Source: Terriglobia bacterium (GTDB lineage Bacteria > Acidobacteriota > Terriglobia > JAIQFV01). Taken from it: 64,000 nucleotides of DNA. Below, piece by piece: positions 53,395 through 62,116 of the stretch. Within the stretch, counting starts at the first letter, position 1, and each line of letters opens with the position of its first letter. A program made the translations under genes and the position numbers. The notes under the pieces were generated by a model, which made no database searches, was not told the origin of the DNA, and saw nothing but the letters and a program-made list of their open reading frames with translations. The stretch is taken from the NCBI GenBank assembly GCA_020072965.1, contig JAIQFY010000002.1:1-64000 (forward strand), given 5' to 3'.

Positions 53395-54735
53395 TTGCTA
53401 AGCCAGGAATTAAGAAAGTACGGGGTCGTGGGTGCGGGCGGCGCAGGTTTTCCCACCTACGTAAAGGCGAATTCCCAGGTGGAGTTTGTGCTGGCCAATG
53501 GCGCCGAATGCGAGCCCCTCATTCACAAGGATTTTGAACTGATGAAGCAATTCCCGCGGGAGATCGTTTCGGGAATGATTTTGATGATGGAGGCAACCCA
53601 GGCCCGGAGCGGAAAATTTGGTATCAAGAAGAAAAATCAGGCGGCCATCGACGCCCTCAATCCCTACTTGAAGTCGAAGAACATCGAGTTCACCCTGCTA
53701 GGTGACTTCTATCCTTCGGGGGACGAGTACGAGCTTGTTTACACAGCCACGGGCAGATTGATTCCTCCCGCGGGAATCCCCCTGGAGGTCGGCTGTGTCG
53801 TCAATAACGTGGAGACGCTTTACAATGTCCATTTTGCCAATGAAGGAATGCCCGTCACCGATAAATTTGTGTCCATCGCCGGCGCCGTGAAAAATCCCTG
53901 TTCCTTCTGGACCCCGATTGGAGTCTCCTTTCGCGAGTTGATTGCGCTGGCGGGTGGAGCGACGGTGTCGGACTTTGGGATCTTTGTAGGCGGCATCATG
54001 ATGGGAAGTCTTACGTTTGATCTCGACGACGTGGTCACCAAGACGACGGCCGGCTTGATCGTTCTTCCCAAAGAGCATTTTCTGATCACTCGCAAGAGTC
54101 AGCCGCAGGAAAGTATGAACCGGATTGGCAAATCCGCCTGCGATCAATGCAGTTATTGCACTGAGTTCTGCCCCCGCTATCTACTGGGGTACGAAATTGT
54201 GCCGCACAAAGTGATGCGGAGTCTGAGCTTTACGCTCTCGGGATCGGACCAATGGAACCAGTGGGCTGAACTTTGCTGCGGTTGCGGTTTATGCACTTTG
54301 TATGCCTGTCCTGAGGATCTGTTTCCCAAGGAAGCGTGCGATCTGGCCAAAAAGGACATGCGCACCGCGGGGATCAAGTTCGTCCAGAAGAAGGAAGTTC
54401 GAGTCCATCCCATGAAGGAATCCCGCCGGGTCCCGCTTCTTCAGCTCCGGAAGAGGTTGAAGGTTGAGGAATACGAGATGGAAACCCCGTTTCGGAAAAT
54501 CGACTATGCACCTTCAAGAGTCCGAATCAAATTGTCGCAGCACGCCGGCAAACCGGCGCACGCCGTTGTCAAAGAGGCGGAGAGTATCAGGAAAGGCGCT
54601 CTGGTTGCCCTCGTCGATGAACCCGATCTGGGTGTGAGCATCCATTCCAGCATTGACGGAACGGTCAGGGCAGTAACGGATCAGTGGATCGAGATCGGAG
54701 CGAAACCAACAGAGCCAGGAGGCGGCGTCACTTAA
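53395..54735 (+). CDS. PduS-like RnfC-type flavin/iron-sulfur oxidoreductase
   Basis: 446 residues, TTG start (no strong ribosome binding site). The Gly-rich GVVGAGGAGFPT at 10-21 and NGAECEPLIHKD start the NADH/FMN-binding region shared with RnfC, PduS and NuoF; an SLBB domain follows at about 160-200, then two [4Fe-4S] motifs CDQCSYCTEFC (249-259) and CCGCGLCTLYAC (294-305), and a C-terminal lobe (about 370-440). Length and order match PduS, the microcompartment enzyme that reduces cobalamin or recycles NADH. The tandem shell protein that partners PduS in known compartments is nine bases downstream. No membrane segments, so it is a soluble relative of RnfC. Confidence 0.92.
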   Translation: MLSQELRKYGVVGAGGAGFPTYVKANSQVEFVLANGAECEPLIHKDFELMKQFPREIVSGMILMMEATQARSGKFGIKKKNQAAIDALNPYLKSKNIEFTLLGDFYPSGDEYELVYTATGRLIPPAGIPLEVGCVVNNVETLYNVHFANEGMPVTDKFVSIAGAVKNPCSFWTPIGVSFRELIALAGGATVSDFGIFVGGIMMGSLTFDLDDVVTKTTAGLIVLPKEHFLITRKSQPQESMNRIGKSACDQCSYCTEFCPRYLLGYEIVPHKVMRSLSFTLSGSDQWNQWAELCCGCGLCTLYACPEDLFPKEACDLAKKDMRTAGIKFVQKKEVRVHPMKESRRVPLLQLRKRLKVEEYEMETPFRKIDYAPSRVRIKLSQHAGKPAHAVVKEAESIRKGALVALVDEPDLGVSIHSSIDGTVRAVTDQWIEIGAKPTEPGGGVT

Positions 54736-54744
54736 TCGATTGCC

Positions 54745-55296
54745 ATGCCAAAAAACTCCATCGGACTTATTGAACTGAGCAGCATCGCGGCCGGATTTGA
54801 GGCCTGTGATGCGATGCTGAAGGCGGCTGACGTTGAACTCATTCTGTCGAGGACAATTTGCTCAGGCAAGTACATGGTCATGGTCGGCGGCGACGTGGCG
54901 GCGGTGGAATCCAGCGTTGAGGCGGGAGGACGGGCAGGAGATTTTTCAGTGATCGACACCTTCGTTATTCCCAACGTTCACGAATCCATTTTTCCGGCCA
55001 TCGCCGGCACCAGCAAGGTCGAAATGCTGGAGGCCCTCGGCATCATCGAGTCATTCTCGGTCGCCTCGCTCATCGAGGCGGCGGATGCCGCGGCGAAGAC
55101 GGCCAATGTCAAACTTATTGAAGTACGGCTGGCGATGGCGCTCGGGGGAAAGGCCTTTGTGACCCTTACCGGGCCTGTGGCCGCGGTCCGCAGTGCTGTG
55201 GATGCCGGCGCCGACGTTGTCGCCCAAAAGGGCCTGCTGGTCAATAAAGTAGTTATTCCGCAGCCCCGCAGCGAACTATTAAACGAAATGATTTAA
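54745..55296 (+). CDS. PduT-like tandem BMC-domain shell protein (BMC-T)
   Basis: 183 residues consisting of two BMC domains (about 4-90 and 96-180). The first starts 'SIGLIELSSIAAGFEACDAML' and the second 'MLEALGIIESFSVASLIEAADAA'; both end in the typical sheet-helix pattern. Length, the IVELSS start, the VIPQPRSELL end and especially TICSGKYM, with Cys39 at the position of the PduT pore cysteine (TICPGKF), identify a PduT-type trimer that holds a [4Fe-4S] cluster in its pore. It is coupled to the PduS-like gene with a nine-base gap. No other shell gene (BMC-H or BMC-P) is seen in the window. Confidence 0.93.
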   Translation: MPKNSIGLIELSSIAAGFEACDAMLKAADVELILSRTICSGKYMVMVGGDVAAVESSVEAGGRAGDFSVIDTFVIPNVHESIFPAIAGTSKVEMLEALGIIESFSVASLIEAADAAAKTANVKLIEVRLAMALGGKAFVTLTGPVAAVRSAVDAGADVVAQKGLLVNKVVIPQPRSELLNEMI

Positions 55297-55482
55297 GAGA
55301 ACCTCGGCATCTCGCCGCTTAGTTCTCTTGCTGTCACGGCCCCCTTGATCTGAAACTCACAAAAAAGCCGGAAGTTCCGTGTCTCCCGTTTAAGTTGGCG
55401 GCCATTTCATCGTGTTTCAACCATGACTGCCAGCCCCGGAGAACCCGATACTTCCGGCCAAAGGTCTTCTCAGCCTTTTCCC

Positions 55483-56307
55483 CTAAAAATCGTCATCTCC
55501 ATTATTGTCACGTTGGGCCAGCACGAGAACCCCCCCGGGTGGAATTGTCAAGTTCATAAAACTGCTGGCTGTTTGCCCGTTCAAGGATGCCGTCAAAGCA
55601 GTGCCATCATTCTTAAAAAGGTCGACGCGAACTATCAGATCAGTAGATCCGGAGTTCACGAGGACGATCTCGGTCGCCCAACCCCCACCCGCTGCGAACT
55701 GAGGGAGAATGACCGATCCTGGCCCCCCCACGCCGGCTGAAATGCTCGGGACGTCCGACCGGGCGGAAAGGCTGGTGACCGGCAGCGTGCTGAAGTTGTG
55801 CCCGCGAAAGCGCAGGCCCACGACAGCCACCGGGATGTCTGAAGTGATCCTGACAGTCCCACTGAAGTCGGTTTGAACTTGAGGCATGCTGGCGAAGAGT
55901 TCGGTCACAAACTGTGAAACCTGGCTCTTCCCCGGCACAACCAGCACCTTCGTCGTAAGGGTCGTTCCATCAGCTTGAATCAGCATCAGATTAACATTGG
56001 CGCTCGCCGTGTTCGGATTCGTAATGGCGATACCAAGATTTCGAGATAGACGCCCGTTTGATCTCACGAAAACCAGGGCATCGGTTGTCATGTCCGCAGG
56101 CAGAACCCCTGCCTGCGTGGTCGCATTTCCATCCCTTTCTCCAAAGGTTTCAAACACCACCACACCGGCTGGACTTGATGAGGGAGTGACAATTGCGAAA
56201 CCGGTTTGAACAGGCCCGTTACCATTATTATTGTCGGCCCATCCCAGGACTGAAAACATCATTACCGCTCCCAGGATTAAGAAAACTACACGTGTCGATT
56301 TCCGCAT
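55483..56307 (-). CDS. Secreted protein with repeated beta domains, unknown function
   Basis: 274 residues from ATG with TGGAGGT upstream. Signal peptide (VVFLILGAVMMFSVLG, cleavage near GWA-DN). Two similar halves follow: LGIAITNPNTASANVNLMLIQADGTTLTTKVLVVPGKSQVSQFVTELF and TEIVLVNSGSTDLIVRVDLFKNDGTALTASLNGQTASSFMNLTIPPGGV, each a beta-sandwich-like unit ending in a Gly/Pro turn. This duplicated exported module is common in Acidobacteriota-type genomes, but its function is unknown. On the opposite strand, it breaks the plus-strand cluster between the PduT-like gene and ygfK. Confidence 0.6.
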   Translation of the reverse strand: MRKSTRVVFLILGAVMMFSVLGWADNNNGNGPVQTGFAIVTPSSSPAGVVVFETFGERDGNATTQAGVLPADMTTDALVFVRSNGRLSRNLGIAITNPNTASANVNLMLIQADGTTLTTKVLVVPGKSQVSQFVTELFASMPQVQTDFSGTVRITSDIPVAVVGLRFRGHNFSTLPVTSLSARSDVPSISAGVGGPGSVILPQFAAGGGWATEIVLVNSGSTDLIVRVDLFKNDGTALTASLNGQTASSFMNLTIPPGGVLVLAQRDNNGDDDF

Positions 56308-56879
56308 CTAAACACCTCCATTAGAAATCATTCAAGGTTTAATTGTCCGGTACAAAAAACTCTGCAATCCACGCACCAAACTCTTTGCTCGGGCCCTGCG
56401 CGGTAGGAATTTGAAGGGCTCCAAACATCACCCTTGCATCTATTGAATATCCAAGCTTTCCTGCGGAGAGTATCTCGATATTAAAATCAAGATTTTGTCC
56501 TTGATCGGATGTTCCCTAGGCCTCTGCCGAATCCAATCACAATTCAGAGAAAAATTCCCTGTTCACTTCGTCGTCGAAAACGTAAACCATGCAATCATTC
56601 ATGAGGAGCCTTTCCCCCCGATCGTCTTGATGATAAGGACCAAAAATCCATCAAAGCCAAATTGCTAAAGTTGCTGGAAGATCGAGACCTGCCTGGTAAG
56701 ACGCAAAGGCCAATTCATTAAACAACAAAAATCGTATCAGGGAATGTATCGGGTCGTGTGATTAGAATCACGAAGCCGATTTGGCAGATCTCTTGCGTAA
56801 ATCACCGGTTCCTGATCAAAGTGAATTGCAGGCAGGAATGGGGGGACCAATCTCTAAGGATTGCGTCGCGAAGGGGAAA
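56308..56879. other. Spacer between the secreted protein and the PPK2 genes
   Basis: 572 bases, lower in GC. Nothing supported: no open frame with a recognisable domain and no hairpin with a T-run that I trust. It should hold the promoter of the secreted protein gene and the end of the PPK2 transcript. Confidence 0.4.
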
Positions 56880-57587
56880 TTAAATCAATTCTTGCCTGAG
56901 CTTATTGACCGTTGTCTTCATGACCTTGATTCGGGCGAAAGGTTTCTCATTCGATTCGACGATGGTCCAGGGGGCTCTGTGGGTGCTCGTTTTCAGAAGC
57001 ATGTCTTCGACCGCGGGCTCGTAGTCTTCCCATCGCCCCCGGTTGCGCCAATCCTCATCAGTAAGCTTCCAGGACTTATAGGCGATGTGCTCACGCTCCT
57101 TGAAACGGCGGAGCTGCTCTTCGCGGCTGATATGCATCCAGAATTTGAGGATGATCGTCCCGAAATCGAGGAGCTGGCGTTCAAATTGGTTGATTTCGCT
57201 GTAGGCGCGTTTCCACGACAGTTCATTGCAGTAGCCTTCCACCCGCTCGACGAGCACTCGTCCGTACCAGGACCGGTCAAAGATTGCGATCTCCCCCGCG
57301 GCCGGGAGCCGGCGCCAAAACCGGTAAAGGTAATGATGGGTCTTTTCGTCACCTGTGGGCGCCCCGATGGGCCAAACGACGTAACCGCGCGGGTCGATGC
57401 GTTCTGTGAGTCGCTTAATCGCTCCCCCCTTTCCCGCCGCGTCCCATCCTTCAAACACAATGACCACAGGCCGCTTTTGCATATAGGCCTGGTAACAAAG
57501 CAAGTGCAACTCGTTTTGAAGCCGCTCCCGCTGGGAGTCGTAACGTGCGTCTGACAGGCGCTGCTTGAGATCAATCAACTCGAGCAT
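56880..57587 (-). CDS. PPK2 family polyphosphate kinase/phosphotransferase (canonical)
   Basis: 235 residues. Walker A VFEGWDAAGKGGAIKRL at 45-60, lid module with DPRGY, and Walker B IFDRSWYGRVLVERVEGY, the canonical PPK2 set. Single domain, shorter than the ~300 residues of PPK2 class I. It transfers phosphate between polyphosphate and nucleoside mono- or diphosphates. Downstream of a second PPK2 gene with an 80-base gap; see that entry for the possible split two-domain arrangement. Confidence 0.93.
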   Translation of the reverse strand: MLELIDLKQRLSDARYDSQRERLQNELHLLCYQAYMQKRPVVIVFEGWDAAGKGGAIKRLTERIDPRGYVVWPIGAPTGDEKTHHYLYRFWRRLPAAGEIAIFDRSWYGRVLVERVEGYCNELSWKRAYSEINQFERQLLDFGTIILKFWMHISREEQLRRFKEREHIAYKSWKLTDEDWRNRGRWEDYEPAVEDMLLKTSTHRAPWTIVESNEKPFARIKVMKTTVNKLRQELI

Positions 57588-57667
57588 ACGAACACCCCTT
57601 CCTTGATTCCAGCCGTCGATGGACTGATCGGCTTCCCAGCAAAGACTCCGACGAGTCCTCGCATCAA

Positions 57668-58474
57668 TCAGTTGCGCTCGCTTGCATCGGCCATCTCTTT
57701 TTTCTGTGAATGGGCCGATGAGTCCACGCCACCCTTGATCCGGGCTCTTGCCGGCGGCGGAGGCTGATCACCCAAGCGCGTTTCGAGAGCCCGGGCGATG
57801 CCTTCAAGCACCTTAATTCGACAAAAATGGCGGTCGGTGGCCTCCACCAATGTCCAAGGCGCGTAAGGGGCATCAGTCCGCGCCAGCATTTCCTCTACCG
57901 CCCCAAGGTATTTTTTGTAAGCCCTGTGCTGAGCGGCATCCTCGTCACTGACCTGCCAGGCAGTCAGCTTGTCCTTGAGCAACTTATTGAACCGGCGCGA
58001 CTGTTCTTTCTTGCTGATATGCAGCCAGAACTTGAGAATCACCGTCCCGTCGGCAGCCAACTGCTCTTCAAATTCCGCAATGTCCTGAAAGGCTGCCTGC
58101 CACTCCTGCTTGCGGACATTCTTGGCAACCCGGTCAATGAGCACGCGACGATACCATGAGGTGTCATACACAATGATCTGCCCGTATGCAGGAACCTTCT
58201 GCCAGAAACGCCACATCCAGGGATACTGCAGCTCCGCGGTTCGCGGAGGCGTGATGGGGACGGCGCGAAATCCGCGGGGATCCATCCGCTCCGCAAGAAC
58301 ACGGATGGTACTTCCCTTCCCTGCGGCCGCCCACCCTTCGAACACAATGACGACGGGGATCCCCGCCTGGTAAATCGCATGCTCGAGATCATAGAGCCTG
58401 TTCTGTAGTTGCGGCAGACGCCGCAGGCACTCCGCTTTTGAAACCGCCAACTTGAGATTCACCTTTTCGAGCAT
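57668..58474 (-). CDS. Second PPK2 family protein with altered Walker A
   Basis: 268 residues. Same fold as its neighbour, but the Walker A motif reads GWAAAGKGSTIR (Ala49 replaces the Asp of GWDAAGKG) and Walker B reads VYDTSWYRRV in place of FDRSWYGRV. The Asp is important for metal/nucleotide chemistry in PPK2, so this copy may be weakly active or structural. The order (altered copy first, canonical copy second) is that of two-domain polyphosphate:AMP phosphotransferases, whose N-terminal half is degenerate. A Pro/Arg/Ser-rich tail of about 35 residues follows the domain. Confidence 0.9.
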   Translation of the reverse strand: MLEKVNLKLAVSKAECLRRLPQLQNRLYDLEHAIYQAGIPVVIVFEGWAAAGKGSTIRVLAERMDPRGFRAVPITPPRTAELQYPWMWRFWQKVPAYGQIIVYDTSWYRRVLIDRVAKNVRKQEWQAAFQDIAEFEEQLAADGTVILKFWLHISKKEQSRRFNKLLKDKLTAWQVSDEDAAQHRAYKKYLGAVEEMLARTDAPYAPWTLVEATDRHFCRIKVLEGIARALETRLGDQPPPPARARIKGGVDSSAHSQKKEMADASERN

Positions 58475-58561
58475 ATTCGATCTCCAGAGTTTCCCCAGGA
58501 TGCTGTGAAACGCCGGGAGCGGAGAGGTCCAGCTCTTGCGCCCAGCATCACTCCGACACTG

Positions 58562-58816
58562 CTACCTGGTCAGGACAAACCACACGAATGTCACAAGGAG
58601 GATCAACAGACCCCATTTCAAGATAGATCCGAAAACAGGTTTCGCACCGCGTTGTCTCGACGATGGATTTTTTTCAGCGGGCTTGAGGGTCTCCGCATCG
58701 GGGCCCCTTTCTAAACCCTTGCCGGGGGGCGCGGGTGTGTTCAAAGAAGCCTGCTCTTCCTCTTTCATTATGGTATCCGCGACAAACGCCTTCAGCATGT
58801 CATCATCCGGCAACAT
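58562..58816 (-). CDS. Small tail-anchored membrane protein, unknown
   Basis: 84 residues from ATG 58816, chosen because AGGAGA lies seven bases upstream; the frame is open 14 codons further. An acidic, helical N-terminus (LPDDDMLKAFVADTIMKEEEQ) is followed by a Pro/Lys-rich linker and a single C-terminal membrane segment (LKWGLLILLVTFVWFVL). Type II or tail-anchored topology. No family recognised. It lies about 90 bases upstream of the PPK2 pair on the same strand, so it may belong to their transcript. Confidence 0.6.
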   Translation of the reverse strand: MLPDDDMLKAFVADTIMKEEEQASLNTPAPPGKGLERGPDAETLKPAEKNPSSRQRGAKPVFGSILKWGLLILLVTFVWFVLTR

Positions 58817-58932
58817 CGAAGGTCTCCTTGCTGAGCTCATTCGCCTAAAGCGGACCACGATCGCCGCGCAAATTCTGTTGAGCCAGTGTATCGAGGGCCT
58901 TCACCAGCATTCCCTCAAAAATATGGGGCTCC

Positions 58933-60804
58933 TCACTTACTGTAAACAACCTTTCCTCCCACGATGGTACTTCTTACTTCCGTCTTCGAGATGTCGCGTG
59001 GGTTGATTCGGAAAATGTCTTGCGAAAGCACCACCACATCCGCCAGCTTCCCGGGCTCGAGCGATCCTTTTTCGCGCTCCTCGAATCCCGCAAAGGCCGC
59101 CGCCATGGTATACGCGTGCACGGCGTCTGGGACTGTAATCCTTTCCTCGGGGATCCAGCCGTGGGGATTCTTCCCGTCAAGAGTCTCCCGGGCGACGGCC
59201 GCAAAGATACCCTGGAGCGGAGAGAGGGGAGCAACGTTCCAGTCGGAACCAAAAGTGAGGGAAGCGCCGGCGTCGAGCAATGACCGGAAGGCATATGAGG
59301 TGTTAAGACGACTTCGACCAAGACGTCTCTCCGCCCAGCGCCCGTCGTCGATGGCGTGATACGGCTGCATGGATGGGAGGACACCCAGCCGGGCAAACCG
59401 GGGTATGTCACTTGGGAGAAGATGCTGGGCGTGCTCAATCCGGAACCGGCGGTCTCTGGGACCGTTCTCTGTCTCGACCTCTTCATAGTAGTCGAGGAGA
59501 AGATGATTGGCCTTGTCTCCGATGGCATGGATTGAACATTGAAGCCCGGCCTTATCGGCGTCCTGGATATTCCGTTTTAACTTCCCTTCGGGGATATTGT
59601 CATCGGCCATCAATCCCGTCGTTTGGGATGCGTCGTTGTAAGGCTCAAAGAAAAGGGCGGTTGTTGAACCCAGGGAGCCATCCATGAAAGCCTTGAGTCC
59701 GCCCAGTCTTAGCCACTCATCCCCGACTCCATGTCGTTTCACATGATCGGCTTGCCGTTCCCACTGGCTCATTGGGGTTCGGGCGTTGATACGGACCGTG
59801 AGTTTTTCTGTATTTCGGTATCGTTGATAGAGATCGAAATCACTCCAGGGGGTGATGTCCTGAATGGATGTGACTCCGACGCGCGCCGCCTCAGCCAGAG
59901 CGGCTGTGAAGGCTTCCTCCTTTTCTGCCTCTGTCGGCGGAGGAATCAGCGGCCAGACCAAGCCCATGGCGGCATCTTTCAGGAGGCCAGTCGGCGCTCC
60001 GGTTTCTGGATCGCGGACGATTGTTCCCCCCGGCGGATCCTTGGTTTCTCTGGTGATTTTCGCCATCTGGAGCACAACGCTATTGGCGAGCGCCATGTGG
60101 GCATCGAGCCGACCAACAAAGACGGGATTATCCGGAGTGAAGAGATCAATCAGTTCTTTAGTGGGCAGCGCGGCCCGCGGCCATAACTCGTGATCCCAGT
60201 CTCCTCCCGTTATCCAACGTTTCGCACCCAGGCTCTCGGCCTTCTGCTTGATCCGGCGCGCAAATTCATTCGGGGTCTGGGCATCCCTTAGATTGACGGA
60301 AAGGAGCTGGAATCCTCCGCTCATGAAATGGGTGTGGTCATCGATCATTCCCGGGAGAGCAAGCCGCCCTTGGAGGTCGATCAATCGGGTCTGGGGCCCC
60401 ACCAGCTTTTTGATTTCCTCATTTGACCCGACAGCAGTGATCCGCCCCTTGCGCGACGCCAGGGCCTCAGCCCATGGCTGTATTCGGACTTCGGTCCAAA
60501 GACGACCGTTGAACAACACCAAGTCGGCCGGAGGGGGAATTTTTGACAACCCTTCTGCCACTAATCTCGACACGAACGGGATTATATCAGTCTGCTTGCT
60601 ATTATCGACCGTAAAGACGACAAGAATGTACCCCACCCCATTGGGCAGCCGGATATATGCCGCATCGTGTCTCGTCGTCGAGGTCCAGCCAGACTTTGAA
60701 TAGTACTGGGAACCGGCGGGTAACCCTTTGCCCGAAAAAGCCGTGGCCTGATCATCCGGGTCTGTGGACTTCGTAAAGGGATCCCGGTACATCAGATTCA
60801 TCAT
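58933..60804 (-). CDS. YtcJ-like amidohydrolase with a truncated beta-lactamase-like N-terminus
   Basis: 623 residues in one frame. Residues ~93-623 are a complete metal-dependent amidohydrolase (LPGMIDDHTHF for the first metal ligands, GDWDHELWP, GLKAFMDGSLGSTTALF, HAIGDKANHLLLDYY, RIEHAQHL and TFGSDWNVAPLSP), of the YtcJ/AepA type. Residues 1-90 (MYRDPFTKS, ATAFSGKGLPAG and SKSGWTSTTRHDAAY, with KSG at 37-39) match only the C-terminal end of a serine beta-lactamase-like hydrolase; the SxxK part is missing and the upstream frame is closed. So it is a fusion or remnant, and the amidohydrolase lacks its usual signal peptide. Substrate unknown. Confidence 0.8.
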   Translation of the reverse strand: MMNLMYRDPFTKSTDPDDQATAFSGKGLPAGSQYYSKSGWTSTTRHDAAYIRLPNGVGYILVVFTVDNSKQTDIIPFVSRLVAEGLSKIPPPADLVLFNGRLWTEVRIQPWAEALASRKGRITAVGSNEEIKKLVGPQTRLIDLQGRLALPGMIDDHTHFMSGGFQLLSVNLRDAQTPNEFARRIKQKAESLGAKRWITGGDWDHELWPRAALPTKELIDLFTPDNPVFVGRLDAHMALANSVVLQMAKITRETKDPPGGTIVRDPETGAPTGLLKDAAMGLVWPLIPPPTEAEKEEAFTAALAEAARVGVTSIQDITPWSDFDLYQRYRNTEKLTVRINARTPMSQWERQADHVKRHGVGDEWLRLGGLKAFMDGSLGSTTALFFEPYNDASQTTGLMADDNIPEGKLKRNIQDADKAGLQCSIHAIGDKANHLLLDYYEEVETENGPRDRRFRIEHAQHLLPSDIPRFARLGVLPSMQPYHAIDDGRWAERRLGRSRLNTSYAFRSLLDAGASLTFGSDWNVAPLSPLQGIFAAVARETLDGKNPHGWIPEERITVPDAVHAYTMAAAFAGFEEREKGSLEPGKLADVVVLSQDIFRINPRDISKTEVRSTIVGGKVVYSK

Positions 60805-61148
60805 CGGCCTTTCTCATGGGAATGAAAGTGAATAAGCCTGACAGGAACAGGTCAAAAGCCATTTTAACTCTGAATAAAACAGCCCATGTCGAAAACATGG
60901 ACAAGAGGGGGGCCTGATGTCGCTCGACGCCTGCCTTGGGTCGTGTCGGTCACCAAAGAAAAATTTCCCTACAATTTTTATTCAAGATACCTTACATTTA
61001 AGCATTCGGCCCGCGCTGAGGATTGAAGCTGTCGCTGCACGATTCCGATCCCTCGGCCAGGTCAGAGATTCACTTGAATCCCGGCTTTACAGTGTTGGCT
61101 CCGGCACTTTGACCTTTTTCGAACACATCCATCGCGAGGCTCCCTTTC
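60805..61148. other. Spacer between the amidohydrolase and pyrB-like genes
   Basis: 344 bases between divergent genes. A 98-codon plus-strand frame (60917-61213) overlaps the carbamoyltransferase start and has no domain; it is not called. I looked here for the missing N-terminal half of the beta-lactamase-like part and did not find it. Confidence 0.45.
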
Positions 61149-62069
61149 ATGAAAATTCATCATGTCGTCGAATCCCAGCAGTTCAGCCTGCCCTTGCTCC
61201 AGGAATTATTTGAATCGACGCAGCGCATGGAAAAGGTCGTGGCTCGAGGCGGAACAAAGGATTACAGCGGAAAGATCATGGCCTCGCTGTTCTACGAACC
61301 CTCCACGCGCACCCGATTCTCTTTTGAAGCAGCCATGATCCGGTTGGGCGGAACGTGCATCTCCACCGAAAACGCCCGCGAGTTTTCCTCCATCGCGAAA
61401 GGCGAGACCCTGGAGGATTCCATCCGTGTCATCAATGGCTACGCCGATGTGATCGTCATGCGCCACAATGAGGTCGGGGCCGCTAAACGCGCTGCGGCGA
61501 TTTCCCAAATCCCGGTGATCAATGCCGGCGACGGCATGGGTCAACACCCCACACAGGCTCTGCTTGACCTGTATACCATCCAAAAAGAATTGGGCAACAT
61601 TGATGGATTGAAGATCGCCATGGTGGGTGATTTGGCCCAGGGACGTACCGTCCGGTCGCTGGCGTATCTTTTGAGCAAGTTCGACCGTGTAAAAGTTTAT
61701 TTTGTGGCTCCCGAGGCCCTGAAGATGAAGGAAGATATCCTGCAACATCTTGAGGAACATAACGTCTGGTACGCAGAGGAAACCGATCTCGCAAAAGTCG
61801 CCTCTGAGGTCGACGTCGTCTACCAGACACGGATTCAAAAGGAGCGGTTCGGCGACCGCATCGAGGACTATGAAAAATCGAAGGGGGTTTACATCATCGA
61901 TACCACGGTGCTGTCCCTGATGAAGCCCCGCTCCATCGTGATGCATCCCCTGCCGCGCGTGGGTGAGATTACGACCGACGTTGATTCGGACCAGCGCGCG
62001 GCCTATTTCCGCCAGGCACAGAATGGATTGTTCGTGCGAATGGCCCTGCTGTCGATGGTGCTGGGTTAG
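61149..62069 (+). CDS. pyrB: Aspartate carbamoyltransferase catalytic subunit
   Basis: 306 residues. The carbamoyl-phosphate motif PSTRTRFSFE (about 51-60), AKGETLEDS with the Lys of the 80s loop, QHPTQALLDLY, GDLAQGRTVRSL, VYQTRIQKERF (aspartate-binding Arg/Gln) and HPLPRVGEI, i.e. the full ATCase set and not the ornithine type. It makes carbamoyl-aspartate for pyrimidines. No pyrC or regulatory subunit is next to it; instead ygfK follows 131 bases later. It may be the housekeeping PyrB or a member recruited to the carbamoyl chemistry of the neighbouring cluster. Confidence 0.93.
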   Translation: MKIHHVVESQQFSLPLLQELFESTQRMEKVVARGGTKDYSGKIMASLFYEPSTRTRFSFEAAMIRLGGTCISTENAREFSSIAKGETLEDSIRVINGYADVIVMRHNEVGAAKRAAAISQIPVINAGDGMGQHPTQALLDLYTIQKELGNIDGLKIAMVGDLAQGRTVRSLAYLLSKFDRVKVYFVAPEALKMKEDILQHLEEHNVWYAEETDLAKVASEVDVVYQTRIQKERFGDRIEDYEKSKGVYIIDTTVLSLMKPRSIVMHPLPRVGEITTDVDSDQRAAYFRQAQNGLFVRMALLSMVLG

Positions 62070-62116
62070 CATCCGGCAGGATCGTAGCGCATTGGGACGC
62101 CCAAGACTTCTGTTCT

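Noticed and set aside
56781-57554. 257-codon plus-strand frame
   Set aside because: It is the antisense shadow of the PPK2 gene, which has intact Walker motifs on the minus strand.
60917-61213. 98-codon plus-strand gene before pyrB
   Set aside because: It overlaps the well-supported pyrB start in another frame and has no domain.
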